From Pelobates cultripes (taxonomy: Eukaryota > Chordata > Amphibia > Anura > Pelobatidae): DNA of 64,000 bases. Shown here one piece after another: positions 23,381-35,285 of the stretch. The stretch covers positions 72,910,361 through 72,974,360 of the forward strand of contig OW240912.1 of the NCBI GenBank assembly GCA_933207985.1, written 5' to 3'. Made by a program: the position numbers and the translations under genes. A model generated the notes under the pieces. That model ran no database searches, was not told the origin of the DNA, and saw nothing but the letters and a program-made list of their open reading frames with translations. Numbering within the stretch: the stretch's first letter is position 1; every line of letters begins with the position of its first letter.

Positions 23381-26300
23381 AGCAAAACTTTGCAAGTCAG
23401 TGCTGATAGCTACAAATTGCACAATATATAGATCAGTATATATGACTAATGTAATATATGGATCGGAGCAGGTGTATATGAATTGTGTAATATATGGATG
23501 AGTGCAGGTTTATATGAATTACATAACATAGGCGTGCTCAGGTATATCAAACTCGGGATTTCAGGTACACAAACAGGCCTAAATTCATGGCTATGCTATC
23601 TTGATCACAGTGAGTAAAAAAGATCAAGTCCTGTATCTTTCATGGATATAAACAAATGTTGCTCACTGTATATCCTTTGAGGCCTGTACTTCGACCTGAC
23701 TGCTTTGATGGACGACTTCCTGGGAACAGGAGAGTCTGGACAGGTCCATTATTTTGATAAACAGGTGACTCACTAGTTTCACTTCACTTAAACACTGAGT
23801 GCAGGAAGCTGTGTAATATTTTAGTTAAGGTGAGTCAGCTGTGGCCACTAACCCTTTGTAAGTTATAAGAGAACTGATAAGAGGGTGTTTTTAATATTCC
23901 AGTTATTAAATCAGATACATTAAGAAACATCTCTCAAATACATTTTACAATCTTGGGGCACCAAATTCTACGATGTGCTCTGCTCCATGTACTTCTTATG
24001 TGCCAGCACACCCAGGGGGTTTAATGCCAGCCTTAGAGAGAGACCTTAGGCAGGATACTGATTAGACATACACAAAACTGTTTGTACATTTAATCTCCTT
24101 TTATCTATCACACACGCATTTCCTCTTTGTTTTCCGTACAAAGGGTAGAATACTTATATTATAAACAAACATATTTCATAATGTGTTCATATTTTAAAAG
24201 TGATTTACCAGTCTGCTGACCAGGAGACTGACTGACTGACTTTTTATAGTTAAAAGATCTGTCATTTGCAGATTGAACCATTCTGGCAGATGCTGTCTTA
24301 GTGCTAGGTCTTATGTAGGTTTATTCACTAAACTCCAAAACTGTAAGAGTCCAAATTTGAATGGCAACAGTTAAGGTGATTGCAGGCGGAGGGAGGGGGG
24401 ATTTATACTATTTAATTTAGTCATAGCATGGCTATTTATTTTATATAAATTAGATTTTTATTGAATTTTGTCAGTGGAAAACAAACAAAACAAGACCATA
24501 AAATAATACATGCAGAAAAAACATTTCAGGATACCGTTCCCCACAAGAAAGCTGTAATTTTTGCAACAAGCATTTAATGGATAAAATAAGTCAAGTTTTG
24601 CACAAAAAAAAAAGTACTCTGACGTTCAGTATAGTAGCAACAATATACATACTGTATTTATAGACTTCAGCATTAGTCTTACTGTTTAACCTTAAGTGCA
24701 AAAAAAATGTATAACAAATAATTGTTTGTACATTAAAATTCAGATTCAGCCTTTGTGAAACACCTTTTGTGTCAGATTCTTAATGGTAAGTCTACTTTAT
24801 GTGATGTCTGTTGTGCCGCTCGCAATGCCTGGGTGCCTCCATTTTGTTCTCTTCTGCGGGATTCTTTTGACTGATGGATTGTGGGTAAATCGGCTTAACA
24901 ACTGAAATGGAACTTTGCTTATGCTCCATCCATTGCCAAAAAATTCCAAAGAACACACTCCCCATTAGGAAAAGATTTCCCTTAGCTTTTTAGTTACACA
25001 TCAGATAAAACTAAGGAGAATTAAAAATAATAATAAAAAAAAAATACAAAGGAGAAATATAGAGGGGAACAAAAAGGATACATTTAAAAGCAAAAGCCGC
25101 TTTAAGATGTGTTCTAAACGAAACGTAAATGGCTGAGCACTGAGTGTCAAAGTCAATCCTCCTTACTTTTTGATGTGTGTGAGTCATACCAGACTAATCA
25201 CCATGTACAAGTGTACTCTCATGGATGGTATACAAACAGGTTCTAGATGGAGAGGTACACAGAATACACCTGTTCGTTTGCCCTAGAGCCAAAACAGAAA
25301 CTGTAAACCTCACAGGCTGGCAGTTGCTCATTCCAACACAGGGGATATAACTGTTTGTGTTGAAGAATTGTTTTTTTTAAACTTGCCAACTGTCACTTGC
25401 ATAGGTAAGTCCGCTTCTGAAACCAATACTTACCTATGCTCTGCCCACAGCAGAATGGACAATGGATAAATTGTATCAAGGAGCTGTTTACTTATTGACT
25501 ATTGTTTTCTCATTTTCTGACTTTGTACACTCATTAGGTGACCTTTAGCAGGATTTCTTCATCTATCTGGGATAGTTATATACTTCTGAAACGGGCTGTT
25601 GGCTGATTGTAGGTTGGGCAGTTCTAAGGGGGGAGTTGTAAGGGATGGTGTTTGGCTTCACTTTAAAGGGAAACTATGGTGTTCTGAATACAAAACCGTA
25701 CTCCTAATACTATATTGTCTTAAATGGCTCCAGTGTCGAGCACTTGAATGAGATGAAGTGGTCTTGGTGCCTATAGCGTTGAGTGAGTAACACCCATTTT
25801 GGCATTGTAAATTGTTTTCATAACAATGCTGAATAGGTTAGTTCTTTCTAAAAAAAAAAAAAATACTTTTAAATGAAAACTATAGCGTTGGGTATGCATG
25901 TGTATGCTGAAACCATAAACACTATAGTGGGCTGCAGTGATTATGGTGCACACCTTAAGTAAAACTAACATTTTTCTGGTATAACTTATTTTGAGCTCTC
26001 ATGTTCCCATTAGCATTTAATAATTAAACAGATAGAACATCTGACTTGATGCCAAATGTTTATCTGGTCTGGGTTCTTGCTGATCCTCTGTATTGTTTTA
26101 ATGTTAATGTCAGTTTGCTTGATAAATAAAACAATCAGACAAGCAGCAGACAGCAATGAATGCATTTAATACACAAAGTCAGTATCTTAACAAAGCTGCC
26201 TGCTGAGATGCACTCACAGCTAGATAACTATGTAAAGACACATGGCTAATCACATTGTAAAGACATTTGCACCTATGTAAGAAGATTTTAGCATGCATAT

Positions 26301-27282
26301 GTAAAAGGTAATGTCATTAACATCAAAATCCTCATCTAGGTGCTTTACCTGGTAAAGGTACATTGATGTTACTCCTCTTTTTGAGCATGTCCTGCATAGC
26401 ATTGATCGTGATATTGGATATTAACCCTTTGATCAGTTTGTGTTCCTTGCTACATCACGTCATGTACAGACTTGTTTGGGACCAGTCAGACTTCCCTCTC
26501 GCTTAAAGCTGAATGTGCTTGGATAAAGGTTCTGATATGCAATAAAGTTACCCCAGATTTCTGGGTTTGGACCCAGAAACCTGTCCCCATTGGCAGAGAC
26601 AAGTACAGTGTATCAATAAGACAACAGCCCTCAATGGTCCATTTATTATTAAATATAATAGTGCAATTAAGATCACTCTGTAACTGAAAAAGTCTAATAA
26701 AGGCATTTTTTTTCACATTTAATTGTGATATTATATTACACTTGCAGAATTCATTATAAAGGTAATTTTCAAGACTGGGGTTTCATGCTAATACAGTCTA
26801 CATAATCTGCACACCGAAAAAAAAAGGTTAATCACTACTATTGATGAATAATTATTGGAGGTTAAATACTTGTACGCTACACTTATTTAATTATATAAAA
26901 GGTCAACATTTCAAGCAGGACAATGGGCTTTATCAAGAATGTCGGATGCATCATTTATGTTTTCCTGGAAATCTTTCCAGGACTGCTATGGCTTAATGGC
27001 GTTAAACTGAGCCTTTTTTTTATTTTTTTGTAAAGGAGTAAATTAACCTTGTTATTCATTGTTACATGATAATGCACTACATCTATAGGTCTACAGTAAA
27101 AAAAAAAAAAAAAAATGAATGATGTGTTTGGGAGATATATGCGGGGTTTTGTTTTTTCCATGTGAGAGTTATATTTTCTCTGCTCACTAGGAAAACTTTA
27201 TTTAATAAAAAGGTTAATAGTCTGATAGTCTGACGATTCTCATGTCTGGCATATATACCTTCCTCCCATATCAGTTTGGTCC
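23381..27282. other. Non-coding stretch with small MITE derivatives
   Basis: About 25667-25790 looks like an internally deleted TTAA MITE: AGGGAAACTATGG follows TTAA at 25663-25666, and GAAGTGGTCTTGGTGCCTATAG occurs at 25757-25777. A second scrap with CTATAGCGTTGGG and AAACACTATAGTGG lies at 25878-25940. A hairpin, TTTCTGGGTTTGGACCCAGAAA, is at about 26558-26580. Poly(A) runs occur at 25849-25862 and 27098-27115. No exons were recognised. Confidence 0.45.
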
Positions 27283-27412
27283 ATTTATTTATTTTGTTGA
27301 GCTCACAAGCAGGGTCCTCTACCTGTTGTATCAGTCTGTTCTTATTGTGTTTGTCTTTTTTCCCAATTGCACTGCGGAATTTGTTGGCGCTTTATAAATG
27401 CCAGTAATAATG
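27283..27412 (+). repeat. Interspersed repeat with TTGTTGGCGCTTTATAAA tail
   Basis: It is the same family as 5770-5925: GAGCTCACAAGCAGGGTCCTC at the start and ACTGCGGAATTTGTTGGCGC then TTTATAAATG at the end, followed by an AATAAT-type tail. This is consistent with a retroposed short element; the named family is uncertain. Confidence 0.6.
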
Positions 27413-28792
27413 CTATAAAAATAAAAATCTCTGTTGTTCAATGCATGTTGTATATATTTAGGCAGGCATATTGATCACTACTTTCTGTTGTGAGAAGTTC
27501 CGCTTCGAAACTATTAGGGCTCTCGTATATGATAGGTTGCCAGATTACCTTGCTCTTGCAAAATATACAAGCACATACAGCACTATATATACCATTGCAA
27601 TGCTGCACAGAGGTGTGAAAACAATCCTCCTTTGTGGGATCTGCTGTGATGAATTCATTGTATTCAGTCCTGCAATCTATAAATGCTACACTGCCTACTG
27701 GCCTTTTTATATAGCCTCCCTGCATGAAGCATCTGTTTGTGTGTGTGTGTACACGACTGTTCTTGTGCTAATTGATGTAAAATTATATAATTAATCAGCA
27801 CAGAACAGAGAAGAAGTATTGCTATTGTTAAACCCTTACACACCATTACAACCGGATTTCTTATCTCATATCTGTTCAAGCCCTAATCATCCTTCCATAA
27901 AAAAATAAAAAGGGGTTTGTTCCGGCTAGGCTTTGGGGAAACTACAATGTGATCTGTACAGGTTACAAAACATATCTGGTTGCTGTTTATGTTTTAAAAA
28001 AATAAAAAGTGATTTCACATGTAGAAGATCAATAAGCAATCAAGTACCCCTTTATCTGATTAAATATTAACGGGACACTCTATACACAATAACCACTACA
28101 GCGTGCTGTAGTGTTTATGGTGCTGGGACACTCCATCCTTGTAATCTGTCAAACCATTTACTAGGCAGATTATGAGAGAGGTTTCCGTTAATAAAAAAAA
28201 CATTATTAAGACCTCTGAAGGTGAAAAAAACGCTTTAAATATTGCACACCTTTATTTTCCTTCTTTTTTTATTGAGTTCAAGTTTGTTTTAGAACTGTGT
28301 TACTGTTTATTTATAAACCTATATGTTCTGCAAAGCGTTAGACTGAATGCTGTGCTAAAGCAGCATACATTCCAGATGGTGGTAAGAACAGAGCATGTAA
28401 ACCATTGCATGACGTCCATTTTCAAAGCCCTCAGTGAGTGCTGATTAAAAATACTGTAAATACTGCTCTGTAGGTAATCACTCTCTGTGCTCTTGGATAG
28501 ATTTACAAAATAAAAAAGACACGTGCAACATGTCCTTGTTCTCAGATATGTGATTTTTTTATACAGAGAAACACATTAACTATTTCAGTGCTCGTGGTCT
28601 CTGACTAAAGGCATGCAGCACTGAGAATGTCAGCTCAAGTCTCTAACTGACCAACATGGAGGGGAGGGGGGTGAAATGCCATGTAAGAGATGGTCTATAC
28701 CATTTGTTTCTTTCTTTTAATGAATGAAATTACTTGTTACTGGTAACCTGTGCTTTTGCTGTACAACTTCATTTAAGAAAGCCCATACAAGC
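27413..28792. other. Non-coding stretch with a TTAA-MITE hairpin fragment
   Basis: At 28069-28140 GGGACACTCTATACACAATAACCACTACAGC pairs with GCTGTAGTGTTTAT (hairpin 28089-28118), a remnant of the TTAA MITE group. The overlapping frames at 27438-27879 on both strands show no domain features. Confidence 0.45.
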
Positions 28793-29434
28793 AGGGCCAG
28801 ATTAAGAGCCCAGTGGGCCTGGTGCTGACAATTATGACGGGCCTAATTACAGAATTATATTGACCAAAAACAGTAAAACACTCTCAAGAGTCATGTATCT
28901 GATGGAGATGGTGCTGGAGAGAAAGAAAACAGCAGCTATAAGAAAACACATACTCTAGGCTAATATCTCTCTAATTTATGTTTTCATCTTTCAAGTAAAT
29001 CCATAACCCCTAACAGCAGTGTCCAGTCAAGCAGGAAGTCAATGGGCACGGTAAAAGGGTGTGCCACTGACACAAATCACGTAACCTGCCAAAAGGGGTG
29101 AACATGCCCAAAAAGAGGACATGTCTGCCCAAAGAATTAGAAGGCCAGCCTGGCATGAATGCATGTCAGGCTGCCTGCCAATCATGCAGCTGGCCAACTA
29201 AGCGCATACTATGCAGACAGCACCCTGAGCTTGGCATAAATGCATCTAATGATGCGCTCACTCAACGCTTTCTAAGGACTGTCCCCTAGCACTCGCTGGT
29301 CCACTTGTCTCCTTACCTTCTTACTAGCAGGCAGAAGCTCCTGGTATATAGTCTGGGACAGAGAAAAGCTGTATGTAGTGAGTGTAGAAGAAAGGGAACA
29401 TGCCACAGTGTTAGAGACCAAAGTCAGCATTACC
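28793..29434. repeat. Probable interspersed repeat (GGGCCAGATTAAGAGCCCAG...)
   Basis: The phrase AGGGCCAGATTAAGAGCCC followed by AGTGGGCCTGGTGCTGAC resembles a dispersed sequence I associate with amphibian genomes, but no second copy exists in this window to prove it. No terminal repeats could be paired. The short frame at 29098-29289 is not supported as a gene. Confidence 0.25.
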
Positions 29435-29438
29435 TTAA

Positions 29439-29730
29439 AGGATCACTATAGGGTCAGGAACACAAACATGAATTCATGACCCTACAGTGTTAACACCACC
29501 ATCTAGCCCACCTGGGCCCCTCATGCCTCCATAAATATAACAAAATCTTACTATATTCAAGCCTGAAGCTGTAACTCTGCATGCTGTTAGACTCATAAAA
29601 ACAAGCAGTCTGTTGACATCATTAGAAGTGGTGGCCTGATCCAATCACAGTGCTTCCCCATAGGATTGGCTGAGACTGACAAAGAGGCAGATGGAGAGTT
29701 TAGAACTAGGGGTCAAAAGCCGCATGTAAT
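29439..29730. mobile_element. Partial MITE, family D
   Basis: AGGATCACTATAGGGTCAGGAACACAAACATG follows TTAA (29435-29438). It is nearly the reverse complement of the right end of the intact element at 12889-13364. The far end is eroded, so the boundary near 29730 is approximate. Confidence 0.6.
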
Positions 29731-30300
29731 GGTTTTTATTCCTCAAAATGTTGCCTATAATTTGGCCAATAAAAGAATAATAATTTGACTCGGTCAACTG
29801 ATTCATTTTAAGCATTTCTGTTCATTTGTAAAGGTTTAAGCAGCATTATAAGGAAAATAAAATGTAAATGTAAAAAACAAACAAACAAAAAAGACCTTAC
29901 CCTTAACCTGAATTGTGTTGAGTAAGCCTAAATCAGTGGATCCCCAAACTTGTGTAAACATCTCTAAACTGTCATTAGCCAGCCTATTGACTGGCTGGCT
30001 ACAGGGCATCTAGTCACTGCCCAAATGTTAATCATGCTTTTTAGTGTTGGAAATTCCCAAAGTGCTTGTCTTCAGTTACACTATTCAGAGGTCGAAGACG
30101 TTCATGTTCCTGAATACTGATGGCTACAGAAAGGAGTTTGTTCTTCATTGTGGAGAACGTAAGGAAACAAATCTCATTTGTGGGGCCAAAATGCCTGAAC
30201 TGGAAAAAATAAGTGAATTGTAATTTTTTTCTCAAGTTTGACTATTTTGCTCTAAAATGTACTTGTAACTAAAACATAATTCCTGGTTTAGTGACTAGAC
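29731..30300. other. Non-coding stretch, nothing recognised
   Basis: A short hairpin TAGCCAGCC / GGCTGGCTA lies at about 29977-30002. There is no other structure and no supported frame. Confidence 0.4.
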
Positions 30301-30307
30301 CCCAAAC

Positions 30308-30544
30308 TTAGTGTATGGACAGCTTAAGAAGACAGAGACTCAAAGTGCCACAGAACATCCTGTGCAGTGTTTCTGGACTAAGATACCAGTGAAAGTTTAT
30401 TTTGTATGGATTCTCCTTAATCACTGTGTTTGTGGGAAGTTTGACCATGTCCTGGAACATATCTGCCCACATCCATGATCTAGCCAAATCCTGCTGCCAC
30501 ATTCTTGTTCTTAGCTGAAATAACATAACCAAGGGCATATTCAT
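30308..30544 (-). pseudogene. L1-type LINE ORF2 C-terminal fragment
   Basis: On the minus strand an open frame of 78 codons contains ENPYKINFHWYLSPETLHRMF. This matches the conserved L1 segment after the reverse transcriptase domain (pattern: E N x Y K hydrophobic x R W Y x x P x x L x x M). Upstream residues DMVKLPTNTVIK also fit. No flanking RT core or 3' tail was found, so it is an isolated remnant. It is separate from the plus-strand relic at 6868-7318. Family assignment is from motif recognition only. Confidence 0.6.
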
Positions 30545-30627
30545 TTATCTGATAGGCCAGAGCCATGGGAGTCACTATTCCATTCAAATAAGGTGGAAGT
30601 ATAAAGTTTCACTATAAAGTTTCTTAA

Positions 30628-31290
30628 AGGACCAGTCTAGGTATCATAACAACTAAACCAAAAATATGTTATGGTGCCTTGAGGGCCCTGGCTCACCTTT
30701 AGGAATTAAACTGTTCACAAATCGCTTTGCCACGCTGTCCTTCTGCTTTCGGAGGCTGCTCTAAGCCCATAAACAGCGCCACTGACCGACAAAGAACACT
30801 GGAGGGCAGACCAGGCGATAAACTGTGTTTGAATGGTTTAACCCCTAAAAGTGAGACAGGGACCTCCTGGCACCGTAACAACTTCAAAAGTTGTTTGTAA
30901 AGTTTAGTGGTACGTTGAGCTTTCTGGAGACACTTAATAAACACTCCAATGGCAAATCTTGTCTAACAATTTAATAGATATATACCCAATGAAAACATGC
31001 AGGCATTTACTACTGCAGATTAGCTTTTTGCAGTGTTTGCAAGCCCTCCCCCCTTTTCTCCTGCCCAGACTTTCAGTCGTGCAGACTGAAAGCTAGTAAG
31101 TCTACGGACAGGGCTGAAGAAGGCTCTGTGAGCACGTTGAACACTTGTTGAGGAAGAAGGCAGGTGTGTGCCAGCACCTCACCAGTTGTATGAAACCTGC
31201 ATTTTTATAACTATAAGAAACTCTTCTTTACACTGCTTGACAAGTCATAAAGCTGGGGAAGTTTAAAGGGACATGCACCAGGGAGCTTGC
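30628..31290. mobile_element. Decayed TTAA MITE remnants (two families)
   Basis: AGGACCAGTCTAGG follows TTAA (30624-30627) but has no matching right end. From about 30965 the phrases ATATATACCCAATGAAAACATG and GTGTTTGCAAGCCCTCCCCCC parallel the interior of the family B element at 8951-9499. This looks like one eroded element abutting another. Boundaries are approximate. Confidence 0.45.
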
Positions 31291-31936
31291 TTCCTCTCTT
31301 CTTCCCCTTTTAGGAAGTTGCAAAGTAAAGGAATCTTCTAACTGCACAAGTGTAAATCAGTGAGCTATGCACAATGCACCTTTCCAGCATTCCTAGGGAT
31401 AGGACATTGGTTAGACCAATACCCCGCTGGAATGGGTGTGGAAAGCATAAAAAAGAAAGAAAGAAGGAGTACATATGAAACCAATCCTATTTATCTGCTT
31501 TTTATCATCCTACAGAGTGAGGCAGCTGTCTTATTCAAAGCTAAAGCTTTTGAATGAGACAGATGTCTCAAAGTGATCCATGCCCCTTTAACGAACCATG
31601 TATGCGCAATGACACCCTATTTATAATTACTTAAATGTAAACAATTACGTAAGTATTCTAACAGAAAGAATTTAGATGACTAGCTGTCAACATTTGTAAT
31701 GTTTTCGTTTGCGTTATATTTCATACATGCATGCTAGAGGACTGGATTCGATTAAATTAATAACAAAATTACTCTTCAACCTCTGGGGCTCTCTTTCATG
31801 TAGATAGACTCCAGCTCTTATATTTGTCTTTCCTTCTATCATACACCTACACACCTCTCTCATTAGCAAGCAGTTGATTAAGCAATCCAATAGTTGTCTG
31901 TAACTAAAAGCTTTTAAAAATATAATCGTTCTTAGT
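31291..31936. other. Non-coding stretch, nothing recognised
   Basis: No repeat ends, exons or RNA genes were recognised. The overlapping short frames lack domain features. Confidence 0.4.
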
Positions 31937-32132
31937 AGGCTTGTGCACAGATGCTTTTCCAGTGAAAAGAACAAATCAAATGCCTTTTAAGCTGTGCCTG
32001 AATGAATTGTTCTGTCCTGTTTTACCTGTGGAGTCTTCTTCATCAAATAAAATTCTTCAGTCAAATTCTGGACAGATCGATTTGTTTAGGCACAAATTAA
32101 AAGGCATGAAATCCATTTGTGCACAAGTCTAG
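31937..32132. mobile_element. Short inverted-repeat element (GCTTGTGCACA termini)
   Basis: TAGGCTTGTGCACAGATG at the left pairs with CATTTGTGCACAAGTCTA at the right with two mismatches in the outer bases. Inside, AAATGCCTTTTAA and TTAAAAGGCAT pair again. The element is about 195 bp. The target duplication is unclear (perhaps TAG/CTA), so the superfamily is not assigned. Confidence 0.55.
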
Positions 32133-33024
32133 TTTCACTCAAAAAAGGTTATTTTAATCCACTTACTGAACAAGGCAGAAGTTAACATGCAGGTTTACTT
32201 GGGTCATCTTGCAAAACCCATCAGGGCAGGAGCTGACCCATTTAATTTTATGCATTAAATAGTCTACTTTCTGTGCATTTTCTGCAAAGCCCCAGACTGG
32301 CAGCTAGTGCACTGATCTCCCAGCAAAATAGGAAGTACCTTAGGCAGTCATGCTCTTACCTTTCTGTACCACTGCTGAGCTTATTCCATAATTAATACAT
32401 CATGGTCAATGCAAGCGTTTCTGGGTATTGCAGCTCAGGAGTCTGCTTTCTACAATACAATGTTAACAATTTAAAGCAACACTCAAAGCACCATAACCAC
32501 TACAGTAGTGGTTATGGTGCCAGTGTCCTTACCCGGTTCTGTATTTTGGAGCTGTGACACAGAGAGCCCTCTGGGTATCTGTGGAATGATTCCTAAGTGT
32601 CAGTTGAGCTCACTCAGCTAATAAGAGTGTTCCATACATTTATATATTACAGGAGGACAAGCATGTGTGTTATGACATACAATAACATTAATATACGATG
32701 ATAGTGACCTATGTGCATAGTACCAAATCAATTGATAATGTAGACTGCGTCACTAACACGTTAGAAAGACACATATGTAAAACAAGGGCATTCTTCGCAT
32801 ATTATTATCCGCCATCAGTTTGGGAGAAGGCTGGAACATGCTGCTGCCGTCTGCTTCTTATGGGTTTAGTCTCCCCTTCAGGAATCCAACTTGTGGGTTT
32901 GAGAGAAAGAGAAGAAAAAAAAAAAAGACAGAAGAGGATAGAAAAGGAAGAGATGGTGCCTGCGTAGAACAACAGGACAAGGACGGCGCAACCCCTAAGT
33001 TCCCACATGTCCACGGCTCCCACA
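32133..33024. other. Non-coding stretch with a MITE hairpin remnant
   Basis: A hairpin at 32489-32520 pairs GCACCATAACCACTAC with its perfect complement shortly after TTAA (32471-32474). This matches the subterminal hairpin of the TTAA MITE group. A purine-rich tract (GAGAAAGAGAAGAAAAAA) is at about 32902-32950. Confidence 0.45.
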
Positions 33025-33178
33025 TTCCCTGGTCCTTTTGGTTACGTCTCCCCTAATAGCCGTCATTATAGGTCTCCCATGGTTCCAAAACCATTGTAAA
33101 GTTTTTCATGGTCCCTCTGACCTGGGCTGTAAGCTTCTCCATCAGATAGTTGCCCTTAAGTTTTGTCAGTACTAAATC
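33025..33178 (-). pseudogene. Possible L1-type ORF2 extreme C-terminus
   Basis: The minus strand from about 33165 to 33060 reads LKGNYLMEKLTAQVRGTMKNF followed by W-E-T-Y in the next few codons. This resembles the tail of L1 ORF2 proteins (a charged helix, then W-x-P-W). It is short, has no supporting flanking domains, and could be chance. Confidence 0.25.
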
Positions 33179-34229
33179 GAGGGATGGGACTTAACGGTGC
33201 AACCATGTCGAAATCTCTTTTTTTGTAAAAGTGGGCAAAAAAAGAGGGCACACTCTTCACATAAAATCACTTCAGCAAGGTAATGTGCTTTCTGGGTCTG
33301 GGGTGACCTTTTAACCAACACATTGCACTTAATGTGTGCGTCCCTGAATGTACATTTAACTGCCCAGTTTATAGACAGCTTAATGGTAAGAAATGGGACA
33401 CATTTTGTTTTTAACTCCGAGAATTTCCCTTTTGTGCCATATGGCATTTTATGACATCACTAATAAAACATATGGTGTCTGTTATTGTAAAAGCAAACAT
33501 GACCAGGCTGGATATATTTCTTTTGGCAATGTTGAGAAATAATATTGCCACATGACTGACAAGCCAAAGATTGCGTTATGGAATTTTTTTTTCTTTTCTT
33601 TTGGAGGTAATTTGGTTTTCCAGGAATATGGCTACTGATTACTTTTGACAATTAACTGTCAAGCCTTTAAACCACTAAGGGCATTATTTACTATATCCTG
33701 TATTGTACCAAATTAAAAAAATTTCAAAATTGAAGCAAGAGTACCTGATTTGAAAAGATTTTCCAAATCCGCTACAGGCACATCTAAATAGGAGTTGGAG
33801 GATGCTTACAGTTCCCTAAAGTTTACAATTCAGTTTTCACATTTTTCAAGTTAAATGAATAAATGTGCATGTTTAAAGGGACAGTCTTGCCATCTTTTTA
33901 ATGTGCAATATAGATAGGGCACTAAAAAAAAAAAAAAACCTTAATGAAAAATAAGTTTCCACGTTATCTTAAACGCTATAGGATTAGGTTGTGCAGGATT
34001 TTAAAAGAGCTCTCACCAAAGCAGGACGTGACTAATGCTTACTATACTTTCTGTAGATATTGCCACAAGTAAGAATTTGTTGGAGCTATAGTTCAATTAA
34101 TACGCTTTCTGCTGTAATGGCTGAACTAGAAATCCCAGAGACACCCAAGCCATGATATAATGTACAGCAATAGGTAGTACACAATAGTAAGCACTTTCCA
34201 ATTGATCCTGTCAAGGTATATGGAGAGTG
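33179..34229. other. Non-coding stretch, nothing firmly recognised
   Basis: The frame at 33172-33447 (-) has several cysteines but no recognisable arrangement. A degenerate inverted pair near 34075-34150 (GGAGCTATAGTTCAATTAA / CTGAACTAGAAATCCCAGA) resembles an old hairpin element. Confidence 0.35.
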
Positions 34230-34310
34230 CACAGACCAATGTCATGTCTGTTAGTCCACCCATTGTACAGCGTTATGGAATTTGGCGCTCTATAAATAAT
34301 AAATAAATAT
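34230..34310 (+). repeat. Interspersed repeat tail (TTTGGCGCTCTATAAATAATAAATAAAT)
   Basis: CCACCCATTGTACAGCGTTATGG is followed by AATTTGGCGCTCTATAAAT and an AATAAATA tail. It is the third forward-oriented copy of the family at 5770 and 27283. Only the 3' end is clear. Confidence 0.55.
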
Positions 34311-34503
34311 TTGTATGAGAGAGAGAGATTGTCAGAAAAGTAGTGCAAAGACCCCAGTGGAATGTGTCTGCTGTGTGCACTGGTTTGTTTACTTAACTTT
34401 TAGAATTCTGTACTCCATTTCAGAAGTTGTACGGTTTAAATTACTAAATGCTAAGATTCATATTTGTTAACATGCTTAGTGGTCTACTCTAAGAATTTTG
34501 CCT

Positions 34504-34506
<3 letters not shown>

Positions 34507-34587
<81 letters not shown>
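34507..34587. repeat. Poly(T) tract, 81 bases
   Basis: An uninterrupted run of T from 34507 to 34587. It could be the poly(A) tail of a retroposon inserted on the minus strand, or a slippage-expanded homopolymer. No adjacent body or target duplication was identified. Assembled length is likely unreliable. Confidence 0.95.
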
Positions 34588-34588
<1 letters not shown>

Positions 34589-34804
34589 GTAAATTAGTTT
34601 AACTAAGCTCCATTTATTGCCAAAGATTATGGTCTACCGAAACAAACTGTTTATGAAAACAAATAATAAAACAGAGGGGAAAAATAATGGGACAAATATG
34701 GATTTAAAATAACATTAAAAAAAAAAAAAAAAAACCTTCACAGTGACAATGCCTATTTAACAAATCCTTTGAAACATCTCCCCTCTGACTAGGCTTAGTT
34801 TGCC

Positions 34805-34814
<10 letters not shown>

Positions 34815-34847
<33 letters not shown>

Positions 34848-34848
34848 T
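34815..34848. repeat. (ATT)n microsatellite in a T-rich tract
   Basis: About eleven ATT trinucleotides run between flanking poly(T) stretches (34805-34858). Confidence 0.9.
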
Positions 34849-34884
34849 TTTTTTTTTTAAGCAGCCTGTATCCTCCTTCCAGTA

Positions 34885-35285
34885 GAGCACACAGAGGGTT
34901 AAAGGGGCGGAGTCCAGCTGTATGAGCACGCGGTGAGAAGGCTGCCAAAGAGGGGCAGGGTTACTGCAGACACTAACTGGTGGGCGGGGTTACCGCAGGA
35001 ACATTGACCGGTGGGCGGGGTTACCGCAGGAACAGGGGGAGTGGTTACAGCGCACATGCTGCACGGACGGAGCATGCGCGGCTGTCGGCACTGTGAGCAA
35101 TGAGAGCAGGAAGCTCAGTATGTAGACTATTCAGCCCCAGACTGACATGCTGAGTGTGAGGGGCTCTGCTCGGGCATGATCCAATAACTCACACCACCAC
35201 AACTACCTCATAGCTAGCCACTGAGCCCAGCCAGCTCGCCCAGCACTGCCAGCCGCTCACAGGGCACCGGCCATGCACTGACCCT
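34885..35285 (+). promoter_or_regulatory. Candidate CpG-rich, TATA-less promoter and 5' leader
   Basis: This is the most CpG-dense unique segment outside the mobile elements. It contains GC boxes (GGGCGG within GTGGGCGGGG at about 34981 and 35012, and GGGGCGGAG near 34904), an NRF1-type site GCATGCGC (35072-35079) and a CCAAT pentamer (35180-35184). No TATA box is evident. Three degenerate copies of a 30-31-bp repeat (34951-35044) carry the GC boxes. Two minimal upstream frames occur in the putative leader (ATG at 35176 stopping at 35187, and ATG CAC TGA at 35273-35281). Orientation is inferred from the open frame and splice donor that follow. Transcription start is not determinable. Confidence 0.55.
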
